Positions 13,301-25,220 of a stretch of 64,000 nucleotides of DNA are shown here, piece after piece (position 1 is the stretch's first letter; every line of letters begins with the position of its first letter). The position numbers and the translations under genes were made by a program. The notes beneath the pieces are model-generated. The model saw only the letters and a program-made list of their open reading frames with translations, had not been told where the DNA came from and searched no databases. The DNA lies in the NCBI RefSeq assembly GCF_024713945.1, contig NC_134678.1, positions 5,146,001 to 5,210,000 of the forward strand, written 5' to 3'. This DNA comes from Dermatophagoides farinae (taxonomy: Eukaryota; Arthropoda; Arachnida; Sarcoptiformes; Pyroglyphidae).

Positions 13301-13640
13301 CATTCGAATTAGTTGCCTATCATGTTTGGGAGAATTTTGTCGCAGATTTCGTTACGGATTGCCCAAATACATGGTTGAATTAATTTCAATGGTCGAACAA
13401 ATAATAACGACGGATCCAGAATTAGAAGTCCGCCGAGCTGCTGTTTTATTCCTGTATCTACTTCTCAAAGGTGTTGATCATGAATCAGCCATTTTATTGC
13501 AAAATCATTTAAAAAATATCAAAAACGTCATTCTGGATATTGGAAATCGCACACTTGATGATATCCTACAGCGACATTGTTCGAATGCATATGAACAAAT
13601 ATCTAGAATTGCTCAGGAATTATTACATCAAAATGATTGA
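10392..13640 (+). CDS. TANGO6: Transport and Golgi organization protein 6 homologue
   Basis: Intronless frame of 1082 residues, similar in length to animal TANGO6 (TMCO7). The first ATG in frame is at 10392. The protein is all-alpha in character with HEAT-like repeats. The C-terminal third carries the best match: SEPAIRISCLSCLGEFCRR followed about 30 residues later by DPELEVRRAAVLFLYLLLKG, the pattern of the RTP1/TANGO6 C-terminal domain, then a conserved end with DDILQ. TANGO6 was named from a fly secretion/Golgi screen, and its yeast relative Rtp1 takes part in nuclear import of RNA polymerase II; the role here is inferred from those. No signal peptide is evident. The N-terminal half is diverged and could not be aligned from memory. 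An AATAAA at 13832-13837 lies about 190 nt past the stop. The single exon contrasts with its intron-rich neighbours. Confidence 0.82.
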   Translation: MANIENFMQILAKWINLVNNNDIDIINSNEWYTSKLSEIDLLNERIEESISCEHFDDHGGHRQQQELQFRTLIKSFVKLVENLRNNVETLLSNNNECQTTSSLSTTKTNTSFTNNYEIRQLQAVVIRLSLIMIHTKTVVGLVIVNRLMDNQMNVNHFSLETEISSPAKTLLSTNKESLIRLSLCHSLRLSFTNILKFYLSNSMSQLNFEKIFPISLSNDIFDSMEKEKQSSKIIVDCDNPILVNNDGIIKWSLDYENIEKQLTIMKSIYLIYLQLLLIENENLQRHYCVKLIIQTLRKDCFAILLALSTIYRSQSSNVNLSEELKSITNQLETKFLENHFNDQTCRLLVIRNFVALLAILSSQHGGHNSESKKLFHIISNMFRNHLIVSGGLKLLIDATLDSDRQSERETTIVHRLQAMVTMVVNLPVRQKLPYRQKIITQLLFELLKSDHSGSHQHSPQIYYQFAAMLLDTLNQIDPSLIQKMVFDTTIKSFNSMEHEFSIEETIKIIYRLISYRSCLLKLSDFFPAIFYLRFQFEIEKNQILHIPLKEESEKLIIEMLREIPKSIYMLDDCICSQQSLWINHFRVQIDQSSSNRIDHRIKINQNSDKCKEPVDSLAQTNLLATFILWILDQMAIDFRFNFFFLLLEQLMNKNPSTVVLFLIGPFGDRLFGQTISKREQDEREAFIISSQKTIQFLNSTLERIVQKIIQIPDEQNDDEDLEDFQQNIQIWLETLSICLRVLSILIEKIETNSDIIKPYSLSIEESNQSVMTILNDLHPCHNAIGILLHNSRTLKWLSLEDHDLSENLYHRFEKLYTKKDIVDHNQHHDSCSNLLPLQLALKDLQNNDFMPGQAHALNIIRKLVLNRHPSISVMFDQVISEVKKILHDSESYLYLAVIRTLSAFAIRHTDRILPILIDELISTETRPLSDRLKIGETIIQLTYSIGDFAHHYSSQFINGMLLGIKSSEPAIRISCLSCLGEFCRRFRYGLPKYMVELISMVEQIITTDPELEVRRAAVLFLYLLLKGVDHESAILLQNHLKNIKNVILDIGNRTLDDILQRHCSNAYEQISRIAQELLHQND

Positions 13641-14124
13641 AATATTCCGTGATAATATTAGATCTAACAGAAAGCTTTATAACAAAATGAAACACCTCTT
13701 AAATTTTGTTTTTTTTAAACGAATTAAAACAATTTCATTTCAATATAAAAAAATGCCATCTATGTTCATTTTTTGTAACTATTCTCATAAATCTATCAAT
13801 CATCGACCTAGCAAAATTTATTAGATGAAAAAATAAAGAAAAAAAAGGAAGGCGCCTTTTTCGAAAAACTAGCGGTTCGAGTAAAAATAGTTAGGCCACT
13901 ACTATTACCAAACAACACCTACGCACAAATATATCTTTTTTTTTAATAACAAAATAGATGCTATATCATAATACGCATGTGCACTGTAATTCGCATCATT
14001 TTTTATTTCTGGCAAAAATGGTAGTAGCATATATAGCTTATAGAATTTGCACCTACTACTACTGGCATGAAAAAAACCACTACTATTTTTTTATATATTC
14101 TTATGGTGATGTTGATGTTGTTGT

Positions 14125-14156
<32 letters not shown>

Positions 14157-14803
14157 GTTGATGATGATGATGATGATGTTGTTGTTGTTGTTGTTGATGT
14201 TCTCCCTCTATCTCTCTTCCCTTTGGCTGTGATCACGAACCAACCATACATGCACACTATAATACGGTTCTATTGGTTTGTTGGTTCATATGACTGGTTT
14301 ACCATTACCATCATCATCAATTTGTTCCATTCGATATTTTTTTTTACATCAATTAATTCGTTCATCAATTTGTTGATTCCAGAATCTGATAAATTATTAT
14401 GATTTTGAAATTCTTTGTTTTTGTTTATTTCTAATTGATCCGAATTGAGAATGGATTGAAAAAATTCGGTTTCATTTATTGTTTTCTCTTGTTTTTGTGT
14501 GTTTTTTTTTATTCAGTTTTATTTCATCTGATATAAACCGTATATTTTGGTTTTATATGTGTGTATTTGTGTTTGATATGTATTTATAAATGATAATAAT
14601 TTTATCATTTGATCAATTAAGATTAAAGTGATGATGATGGCGAATTTGAATACATGTTGCAATTTTTTCGTTTTTATTCTTCATAATCAAAATATAATTG
14701 ACACAACAATTATTCATATGATTGTTCATTATTATAAGCAACTATAATAATTATATTCGACCATTCATTTAAAAATAAAAAAAAATCCTACAAGATTCGT
14801 AGG
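13641..14803. other. TANGO6-PTIP intergenic region
   Basis: About 1.16 kb with the TANGO6 3' end and the presumed PTIP promoter and 5' UTR. A compound trinucleotide repeat (GTT, GCT, GAT, GTT units) fills roughly 14108-14195. No gene seen. Confidence 0.6.
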
Positions 14804-17800
14804 ATGGCTGAAGAATCATCAGCTAATTCATCGTCAACGACGACGGTAACGTCGGCATCAACATCAGACCAAAATGATGGTGATGATAATGTTAAAATAC
14901 CAACATCGGTGGCAATCTCAACATCCTCTATCGATTGTTGTTCTTCGATCATTGCACATAAAGAAGAATGTTCTGTTCTTAAAATTGAAAATAATGTTAA
15001 TAATGATGGTGATGATGATGTTGAAGAATTCTGTGATAATCAACAACAACCAGCGACAAAAACAGCAACAATGATGACGATAATCAAAAATGATAATGTG
15101 AATATGAATGTTCCTCCGGATTTATCATCATCCGATACGAATATGATCATCACTAAGATTAATGATGAAATTAATGCAATGCAAATTGATACACAATCGT
15201 CATCGTCAGATATTCATGTGAAAACAAGCAATGAAAACGATCCTGTATCAAGGACATCACAACAGTCTTTACCAAACATTGTGATTGAAAATAAAATCGA
15301 GCAGATCACAATTGATAATAATAATAGTGAAAATGTTGTTGAAATACAGTCAATGAATCCCGTTACAGCAGACATTGTTTCTTGCAATGATAAAAATAAC
15401 CATAATTCTATTAATGATAACGATACCGTCCAAGAATTTCAGGAACACCATCAATCTATTCTTCATCATCCTGTAATGAATTCAATTACTGATGAACGCG
15501 ATCATCGATTGCAACAGCAATCATCATTGGAAACCAATTGTAATGATGAAAAACGGGATATAGATGAGCTAAATGAATCAAAATTAATAATGTCAAATAA
15601 CAATAACAATAATTCGTATAATAATAATAATAAAAATAATATTAATGAGCTTCATGATGTTGATTCTTCGATTCAATCGCATCATACATCATTATCATCA
15701 TCATCATCATCATCCTCCTCCTCGTCATCATCATCGATGATCTCATCATCCACACCACCACCGCCATTATTGGATGGACATTATAATTATAAAACTTCCA
15801 ATCAGATGCCTTTAACTTCATCTTCACAGAATATTCCATTGTCAATAAACGATCAACAGCCGATGGAATATTCTTGTTCATCAACAAAATTATCATCATC
15901 TTTAACGACCACGATAACGGAAACATTAACATCAACTGCCTCCAATAAAAATAATGAACATCATCATATTGATTCGAAATTACTTAATGATGAAGATGAA
16001 GAAAAAATATTACAACCATGCGCAGATGAACATACGGCAATTGTTGAAGTTTTGTCCGAAGAATTTCTTCTTGGAAATGACCAAAATATGGATGCATTAT
16101 GTTCAAATCCTGATGATGATGTACAAGTAGAAGATTTGGATAAATTGTTGTCCAGCAGCATTACATCAACGACGACAACTATAACAACAGCAAACGATAC
16201 CGATGGCAATGTTCAATTTCAGACACATCAATTGACAAATTATGATCAAAATTATAATGATAATAATGGTGATATTGATGAAATATTAGATCAACATGCA
16301 TCAGCTGATCTATTTGAACATGTCAAATTCTCTCTCTGTGAGACTGTTTCCGATTCTGATAAGGTATAATTTGGCTATTTTTTCATCACTTTAAAAATTT
16401 TTTTCTTATTTTTACTTTTTATAAAGATGAAAAAAATTATGGTCGGACATGGTGCAAAGTTTCTAAATTATCTATCTGATTCTGCAACATATTTTATCGC
16501 AGATGATCCTGATCATCCAAGTGTTAGCGAAGCAATCGATATCTATGAAAAACCAGTCCTTACTGTGAGTGATGAATTTTTTTTCGAATTTTTTACATTC
16601 TCTAAAATATTTTTTATTCGATTAAAATATTTCAGAGTCAATGGGTTTGGCTTTCATTACGTGCCAACCGAATGCTTCCTATCGAACCATTCATATTGAT
16701 CGATTCGAACAATGATCGATGCAATCGATTATTTTCAAACATTGTTGCCTGTGCTAGCCAGGTTTCATTGAATGATTTGAAAAATCTATGGTCAATGCTA
16801 AGCTATTATGGGGGAAAATTTCAATTACATTTCGATCATACTTGCACACATTTGTTGACGACAAAAATTTTTGGAAAAAAATATGAATTAGCTATGAAAG
16901 AATCATCTGGAAAAATTCATATAGTTACACCAGATTGGATTATCGATTCAATTCAACAACAAAAACTATGCGACGAGAAACGCTATCATCCCAGGTTGTT
17001 GATTGATTATCATCAAAATGTACATGGACGAAATTCTTCAATGAAAAATGCCAAGTCATCAAATACAATGACCATTAAGCATTCGATAAAATCTGAACAG
17101 CAGCAAGATTACGATAATTCAAAAACATCACTGACAAATGCAACGCCAGCAACCAAATCGGTTACCATGTCCATTTCAACTGAAGCCGTGGTAACGGCGA
17201 AAAAATCTTCAAATGATGTGCCCATAACTATGACCACAACCACCATGATAGAATCTTCGTTGCATTCACTACCGCCTACATTATCATCACCATCATCTAC
17301 ATCACAACCAACAAAGCCTTCGTTAGTTCCAGCCTCAACAGCTCCAGTGCCTCATTATTCTCAGCATTCACAACCATCACAACAATCTCATGTCCAATCA
17401 CAATCATTATTAGCATCAAAACAGTATCATTCTCATCAACCGATTCGACATCAATCACCACAACAAGCGATGCTAAACAACAATGCTCCAAATGCTCAAA
17501 TGATGCAACAGTCGCCGAATCAACATCCACAACGATTGCCGATGCATCAATTCCAACAACAAATTCGTCAACCATTGGTCCATGCAATCAAAAGTCAAAA
17601 ACCAGGGCCTCAATTACAACAGAATATAGTGCAGCAATCGCAACAAGCTCAGAGAAAAATAGTGCCTCCAATGGGTCAGCAGCAGCAGCAACAACAACAA
17701 CAGCAGCAATTGATGTCGACTCATCAGGCTGCTGGTTCATCTTATCCGCATCCTCAACAAGCTTCTGGCCAACAATATACGTCGCAAATGCTACCCAATC

Positions 17801-20800
17801 AATCATCTGGTCCACAACAAGTCTACATTCAACAGCAGCAATCGGCAATGTATCAACAGCAGAATCAACAACAGTATCGAGGAAAATATGTTTCTGGAGC
17901 ACAACAGCATCAAATGATGTCGCAAAAAATAGTGTCTCCACCCTCAAATTCAGGAATGATGCTACAACAATATCGCCCTCAAAAACCACAGCAAGCCCAA
18001 TTTCCTCCGAATGCACAGCAGCAACAATTTTGTCCAAGGCAAGTGATTCCGAAGCAACAACAATATGTTACTAGACCTCCACAAATGGTTCCTGGTGGAC
18101 CACAACAATCACAGCAATATATGGTAAATAACCAAACGAATAAAACAAATCAACCACAACAACAACAAATGGTTCGAATGATTCAACCACCGCAACAACA
18201 GCCGCAACAGTTTGCCAATCAACCAAATTATACAGGAGATCATCAATCACCAATGTCACCGAATATTCCTTCACATCCACCTCAGCTTCAAAACCAACAA
18301 CGGATGTCAATGTTGAGGATTTCAGTTCCACCGCAGCAGCAACAGCAACAGCAACAAATCATGAGTAGTAATCAACAATCACCCGTACAATCTCATCCTG
18401 TTTGTCAATCACCATCTAGTGGTGGACCGACTATGATGAATTATGTCCAACAACCTAAACCTGGAATCAGACCCGGTATGATGATTCCGAATAATGCTAA
18501 TGGTGGTCTACCACAGCAACAACAACAAACACGACCTACCGGAATGATGATGAGACCCATGCAACCATATCCTTCTCAACAAGAGCAACAAATGGGACTA
18601 ACAGGTCATACAATGCAACAAATGTCAACAAGACCACCACAAACACCTACAGGTGGACCACAACCAATGACTCCACAGCAAATTCAATTCATTCGACAAC
18701 AACAACAACAACAACAGCAACAAAGATGGTCGCAACCAGATTACAATCAGCAACAACAACAACAACAGTATCCAAGACCGCAAGTAATTCCTCCTGGAGT
18801 TCAGCAACAGGCTTGGATCCGGCCGCCAATTCAGCCACCACAACATAGATTTCCACTTCAGCAGCAACAACACGTGCCACCCGGACAAATGATTCGAATG
18901 ATGGCTAAACCGATGCTGCCTAATTCTTCAAATCAACCACCGCAACAACAACAGCAACAATTTTATGATCTATCATCATCATTGTTGATGAATAATAAGG
19001 TTAGAGCTAATATTAATCATAGTCCACAACAACATCAACAGGACCCTACTATCGCTGTACAGCAATCAGCAAACAGCGGCATTCATAGTCAACAATCACC
19101 AATGGTTTCAATACAGGCAATGAATAGTCCAAACAATAATTCTAATATGATTCAATTGTCGATAGCATCATCTCAGCAACAATCTTTAGTTAATAATTTA
19201 CCACAGTCAGCGATCAAAACACAAATAATGGTAACGAATACGAATCCATCATCCACTCCCTCGCCCAATCATCATCAACAACAATCATCCAGTCCTGGAA
19301 CACCTGCACCAGTTTCGGTGGCAATTTCATCATCGTCGTCATCAGTGGTGAATGAAAAAACCAAAACAGCATTAGCCAATCTATTGAATAATCGATTGAA
19401 TTCACAACTACAACAACAGAATCGAAATAGCAGTGATACCAATCCGGTAACCACTGTGATCACGCCATCATCGGCATCCTGTGGTTCATCATCATCACCA
19501 TCATCACCGTCATTACATAATCATCAAAACTCAAAGATTACCTTGCAACCAGTAACTGTGTGTTCGCCTAACAATAGTAATAATGTGAATAATTCTGGAG
19601 CGACAAACAATGTGGTAAGATTACCTTCAATTCAATAACCAACCCTTTCTACTATTGCTACGAATTCATCGTTCATTGAAAGGGAACCATTTCAAAAAAT
19701 TTCCTTTGGACACATTATGCCTTGTATACCTGTGCCATTGCATGCATTATACCTGCATGATTTTGATTGTTGATTTTTAAATGCATGATTTATTTTTTTT
19801 ATTTGGTTTGGGTCTTTTTAAGATTAGATTTTGTAGATTAACAGTCTTAAAATTAATCATCATTATTATTCATTTGCCATTGTTTCAAATAGATGAATCA
19901 TTCACCAGTTCATCAACAAGCGGATCAACCTTCGTTACATAATCAACATCCTGGTCAACATTATGGTGGCCAACCGCAATCATCATCGATGTTACCTAGT
20001 CAACAACAACAGGCCGTCGGTTTATATAATTCTCATAATCAACATGCACATTATTCACAGCAACAACGGCCAATGATCGGTCCACAACCAATTCACATGG
20101 GTCAACGTTATCCTCATCCTTCACCTCATCATATACCATCACAGCATTCGCCTGTACGTAGTTCACCGGCCATTCCCGGAAAAACCAGTACCTTTCAACA
20201 TTCATCGGCATCATCATCACCTCTCCCAACTGGTGGTTCTACGCCTTCAACACCAAGTCCAACATCAGCATTACATCATTTATCTGGACATTTACATAAT
20301 TACCCGGTTGTACCTAATCCTAATCTTTCATTTTCTTCTATGCATCATTCAAATCAGATACTTTCACCCATGCAATCTTTCAATCAACATCATTCACAGC
20401 ATTCGAATGTAACTGGTTCATCATCTCATCACCATGCCATTCAACCACATCCTCCTCCTAACCAACATCTTGGACATGTTCGTCAATCATTTGGTCCTAA
20501 TTCTCATCAACAACATACGCCATATCATCATCCTCCTCCTCATATGCAACATCCACATTCACATAGAACAATGATTCCATTTCATCATCAACAAGGAGCC
20601 GCGCAACAAAACCCTACATCATCACTTCAGCAACAACATATGCAATCATTAGCCATACGTTTTTATGGACATGAAACACGACATGGATCTCTTATTGGAG
20701 CTAAAAGTTGTTTAATTGGCTGTACCTTTTATATTTCAGCTGTATATGCTGAAAATCGTTTCACGTCAAATTTGATTAGTGGCTGGAAACGTCGTATTGA

Positions 20801-23363
20801 AAAATTTGGTGGTAAAGTGGTTGCTGATCTTTCTAACAGTAGTGTGACACATGTCATAACCGAACATTTAAATTTACCAATGCGTTCATCACATTGTCAA
20901 TATCAGCAAATGTTGCCGCAACAAAATGGTGATCATCGTTATGTGTCAATATTCTGGTTGAATGATGTATTAGAATCGGGAAGATTACTTCCACCATGGC
21001 GTTTCTATCATCTTCCTGTAGCATTTAATCCACAAACGATGCCTTGTAAACATCATGTAGGTTTTATAAAATGGTTTTTTGATTGAAAAAAAATTCAATA
21101 TCTCATTTCTCAATTCATAGGTGATCTCTGTAACAAATTTTAATCAAGATGAGCGTTCAATGCTGAAACATTTAATTGTTCAAACGGGTGCTCGTTACAC
21201 AGATTATCTTACTCAAAAGAATACTGTATTGATTTGTAAAAGGTATGAAAAATTTAATTTTAATTTTAATTAATTCTTAATTGTTTATAAAAGGCCGGAA
21301 GGAGAAAAATATCTAAAAGCAATGGAGTGGCGTATGGCTGTCGTGAACATTACATGGCTACAAGATGTTCTTTTTGGCAATGGAGATTGTATATCAGTTG
21401 GTAATCTAACAAAGAAATATCGAATCTTTGATCATCAAAATATGCAGTCAACGAAAATGAATGGCAAAGAAAATAAAGAGTCCGAAAAAAATTCGGAATC
21501 AGCAATGCAAAAAGATGCCTTCAGATTAGACTATCACGTGGCTCAAGGTTTAATGTCTTCATGGCGTGTGCCGATCAAATATGATGAAAATGATCTTGTT
21601 AAACATCAAGAAATGGTCAAACAACTAGAAGATCGAAAGAGACAAGAAAAACCAAATGATCAAAAAACTGATTCTAACCCGATAGATAATGAAGAGCAAT
21701 TATCAGCATCTAATGCCAAAGAAAATAAAGAAATTGATAAAAAAGTGAATGGTGAAGTCACATCGAATAATGATGAACATAATGCCTCTGATTTTATTCG
21801 ACATGGTACGAAAAGATCATTGGAAGATGCTGACATTGGAAATGTGATCAAAAGTGCCCTGACAAATGGTGACCATATGAATATTGATGATCCGGATGGT
21901 GATTTGCTCATGTCAACAAAACGATTTAAAACCGAAGATGATAATGAAGATCATCAATCAATAGTGAAAGAAGTAATAATGTCTTCGTTAGATAATATTT
22001 TGGCCAAGTCAGAATCGGAGAATTTAAACCTTATCAACCACGAAGAAGAGAACAGCTGTCAAACGAATGATAGCTTTTATGGATCATCAATATCAAATAA
22101 TACACCGAATAATGGTACTCTTCCAATGATTATGATGAATGGAACAAACAGTGATTCAAATAACAGCTCAAACATTCATGACATGAGTGTCGATGATATT
22201 GTAGTATTATCATCATCTTCACCATTACCAAATGAAACGAATTGTTCAGAATTTAAAGTTCCGTTAGATTTGAATCAACAAAAAGTACAATTGAAATTAA
22301 AGCAACAATTGCGACCATCAAATGAATATGTCATCTTGTTAGCTGGATTACTTCGTCGACCTGGTCAATATGAACATTATAAACAAATCATACAAAATCT
22401 TGGTGGTCGTATTGTTCAACAACCAGCTGATTGCCTCAAGGCAACACATTTGGTTATTGGTTCAGAATGGAATCGTACACTATTGCCGAAAATTTCTATA
22501 AATTTCCTATGTGCCTTTGCTCGTACACAGTATATGGTCAATAGTGACTGGCTAGATAAATCATCAAAAGCTGAATATTTTTTATCCGAACAACAATTCG
22601 AATATGTACGGGCAGCTGATGATAATCATCAGGACGATAATGTACAAGATCAACAGGTCACAATGACAAACATAGAAGATCAAAGATCTAACTCATCATC
22701 CACTTCGTCGTCATCATTATCATCGGCTTCATCATCATCATCATCACTTATATTTCAAACGTATCAGTTAAATTTATGTAAATCCTGGGAACGACGTCGT
22801 GCTGATCTATTTAATGATATTCTGTTCTTATTAACACCAAGCCTCATTCCAGCGCCTCCTATATTGATACAAATTATCGAGGCAAACGGTGGCCAAGCGG
22901 TTATGAAACGTATGCCTAATCGTCGACAATTAATGCATTTATTCGAACAAAACGATGGACGAAAATGGCCGATAAAAATCGTCATAATCACTTGTGAAAC
23001 AGATCTTCTTTTGCTAGCTGATTATTTAATTCAACATCCACAAGTTGGTAAGTTTTATGCATGTATTATCATGTAGCATACATTTAAAGCTAACTTGTTT
23101 TTGTTATGTACAAAATAGAAATTGTCAACTCTAACTTTATTGTTGATTCAATATTGAAACAAAATATGGATTATAAACCATTCAGATTGTTTTCTGAACA
23201 ATTGAATGGATCATCAAGCATGATGAAAACCACGACAACGAATACATGTGGAACAACAGTCGATTCTAATGCCAAAGATTCTAACAATAATATACATCTA
23301 AATCAAAATCACCATTCTCATTCGCATCTTATACCGACTACCACAACACCACTACCGAAATAG
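14804..23363 (+). CDS. PAXIP1: PTIP/PAXIP1 homologue, six BRCT domains
   Basis: Nuclear adaptor of the MLL3/4 histone H3K4 methyltransferase complexes and of DNA-damage signalling. Exons: 14804-16363, 16427-16564, 16636-19614, 19893-21056, 21121-21242, 21294-23047, 23119-23363; 2653 residues, phases all agree. BRCT1-2 span about residues 500-690 (SQWVWLSL, THLLTTK, IVTPDWIIDS, YHPRLL). BRCT3-4 span about 1830-2010 (FWLNDVLESG, KHH joined to VISVTNF, WLQDVLFGN). BRCT5 is about 2330-2420 and BRCT6 about 2490-2600, closing with NSNFIVDSILKQNMDY, which matches the human C-terminus. Between BRCT2 and BRCT3 lies over 1000 residues rich in Gln, Pro, Met and Ser, like the shorter poly-Q spacer of human PTIP (about 1070 aa in total). 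Odd points: an acidic Asn/Ser/Asp-rich leader of about 490 residues precedes BRCT1, and about 55 Asn/His/Thr-rich residues follow BRCT6. Confidence 0.92.
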
Positions 23364-24094
23364 TCATTATCATCCGCATCATCGTCTTCGAAACGAAATG
23401 AAAATTCTTCCACAAAATAGTGTTCAAAACATTAATCTTTCATTTCTTTGTTTTCTCTTCGATTCGACATTAAACACATTTTTTGTTTGTTTGTTGACAC
23501 ACGCTTTTGTGCATAGCATATTCACATCCTGCAAATCATGACAAAACTATCGTGTTAGGAAAATGATTTTAACATGTCTTCAGTTTATTTTTTTTTCTTT
23601 TCTTCGCATGATCAGTTTATTCATCCCCTTCAATAACCTTGTCCACACCAGCAATCATGATTATTTTTTTAAAATATATTTAGAATATTCACTCATCCCT
23701 TGATTTGACTTGAAACACACCCACACTTGTTGATTTGCTGTCCGATTTATTTTATCGCCTATATATCTAAATTATTCATACATCATTTTTTTTCGTTTCA
23801 TTGTAATATTATTATTATTGAACGTAATTGATCATGACACACACACACACACAAACACATCCATGACACAATCCTTGTATTTATTTGTGTATTGATTAAT
23901 TAAGATGTAAGCAACGAGAAAACCAAATGAGAAAAAATTTTTGTTATATATTTTTTATTTATAAGAAAAAATGACGAAATGCTTATGTAAAGAAAAAAAA
24001 ATTTCATTACATTTCATAATCATACAGATTTTCATTTTGAGAATTTTTTTTGTTTTTTTTTATACAATGAGGTCCACATTATAGATGAATGATT
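23364..24094. other. PTIP-MED19 convergent 3' region
   Basis: 731 bp between two converging stop codons. It holds both 3' UTRs and a short CA tract near 23838. Reverse-strand AATAAA near 23954-23959 could end MED19. No gene seen. Confidence 0.6.
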
Positions 24095-25220
24095 TTACAA
24101 TAATGGCCGCCCAGAAGAACTGCCATTGATATTATTATTCAATGATGAGCTTGAATGTTGCAATGTGGTAATTGATGATGCTGATGATGGCTGTTGTGGC
24201 CCAGTGATTGATGCGTTTGATGATTGATGATTAGATGATGTTGAGGTTAGACCATTATTGCCCGTTGGATTTGATGGTGTTCCTGGACCACCACCTATCA
24301 TCACTGATGATGGTACAGATGATGACATCATTGGACTATCATCTATTGGCAATGAAGATGATGCATTTGGATCATATGGTGGTGAATCGGGAGAATGGCG
24401 TTTCTTTTTCTTTTTGTCCTTTTTCTTTTTTCTTCGCTGTTCTTTTTCATCATCATGACGTTTTTGTTTTTTATGTTTTTTCATCATCATCTCATGTGAA
24501 TCACGATCACGATTAGAGGATAGAGACGATAGTAGATCGGAATTCATATTCGAATCCGAAAGTAAATGAGCTGAATGATGATCGTTTGGTCCACCTAATG
24601 GTGAATCACCTGGTCCATTTGGACCAGATCTATTCTTATGACTTTTTTTATGCTTATGTTTTTTGCGTTGTACTGTTTGGTTCATGAATCGATATTGATC
24701 AGGCACTGGACCAACATGTAAACGAAATGCCGAATCCAATTGTTGTTTATTCAATGGAACTATCTCGATCGATGTGATTGGTGGACGTTCTATCATTTTT
24801 CTTAATGAACTGTCATCTTGAGATGCTGGTATATCGATATTGCCGGGAAGGTTTGGCAGAAATGCACTCAGCTGATCTTTAATTTTACGACCACAAAATT
24901 TATTAAAAGAATGTTCGAGATTATGGTATTGTAGTAAATTTGTTGAGCCTGTCAATTCACTTGGAGCTATATTAGTGAAATAATATATTAAAAGTTACTA
25001 AACAAATTAAAAGAGAATTCAAATATTACATACGAGGTAATTCTTTCATCAGATAGAATGGTCCACTATGAACGATGGCAGGTGTTTTGCCCAACGATAT
25101 AGTCGTTTTTAATGTTCCGGTAGAATCCTGTCTAGGTATAACTACCGGTGATCGATTACCACGTGGACTAGTTTTAGGTGAACATTGTTCCGATGGTCGG
25201 CGAATGATTTCGGACATCAT
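24095..25220 (-). CDS. MED19: Mediator complex subunit 19
   Basis: Head-module subunit of Mediator, which links transcription factors to RNA polymerase II. Two exons: 25220-25034 and 24966-24095, split inside a proline codon, giving 352 residues (human about 244). The conserved core reads GPFYLMKELP, then across the junction PSELTGSTNLLQYHNLEHSF, NKFCGRKIKDQL, FLPNLPGNIDIP, SSLRKMIERPPI and FRLHVGPVPDQYR, close to vertebrate MED19. A lysine-rich nuclear tract (KKHKHKKSHK and a later KKKKDKKKKKRHSPD) follows, as in the family. The Ser/Asn/Gly-rich C-terminal tail of about 100 residues accounts for the extra length. The two leading Met codons at 25220 and 25217 are equally possible starts. It converges on PTIP. 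Confidence 0.95.

Noticed and set aside
13850-13900. GGCGCC-centred inverted repeat and GGTTCGA word after TANGO6, considered as a tRNA
   Set aside because: No cloverleaf arms can be built around it; no tRNA was found anywhere in the window.
14003-14402. Overlapping frames on both strands with poly-Thr/Ser/Asn or poly-Leu/Val runs
   Set aside because: They are readings of the compound GTT/GCT/GAT repeat upstream of PTIP.
17297-19463. Long antisense frames within PTIP exon 3
   Set aside because: They are the complement of CAA/CAG-rich Gln codons (poly-Val/Leu), not genes.
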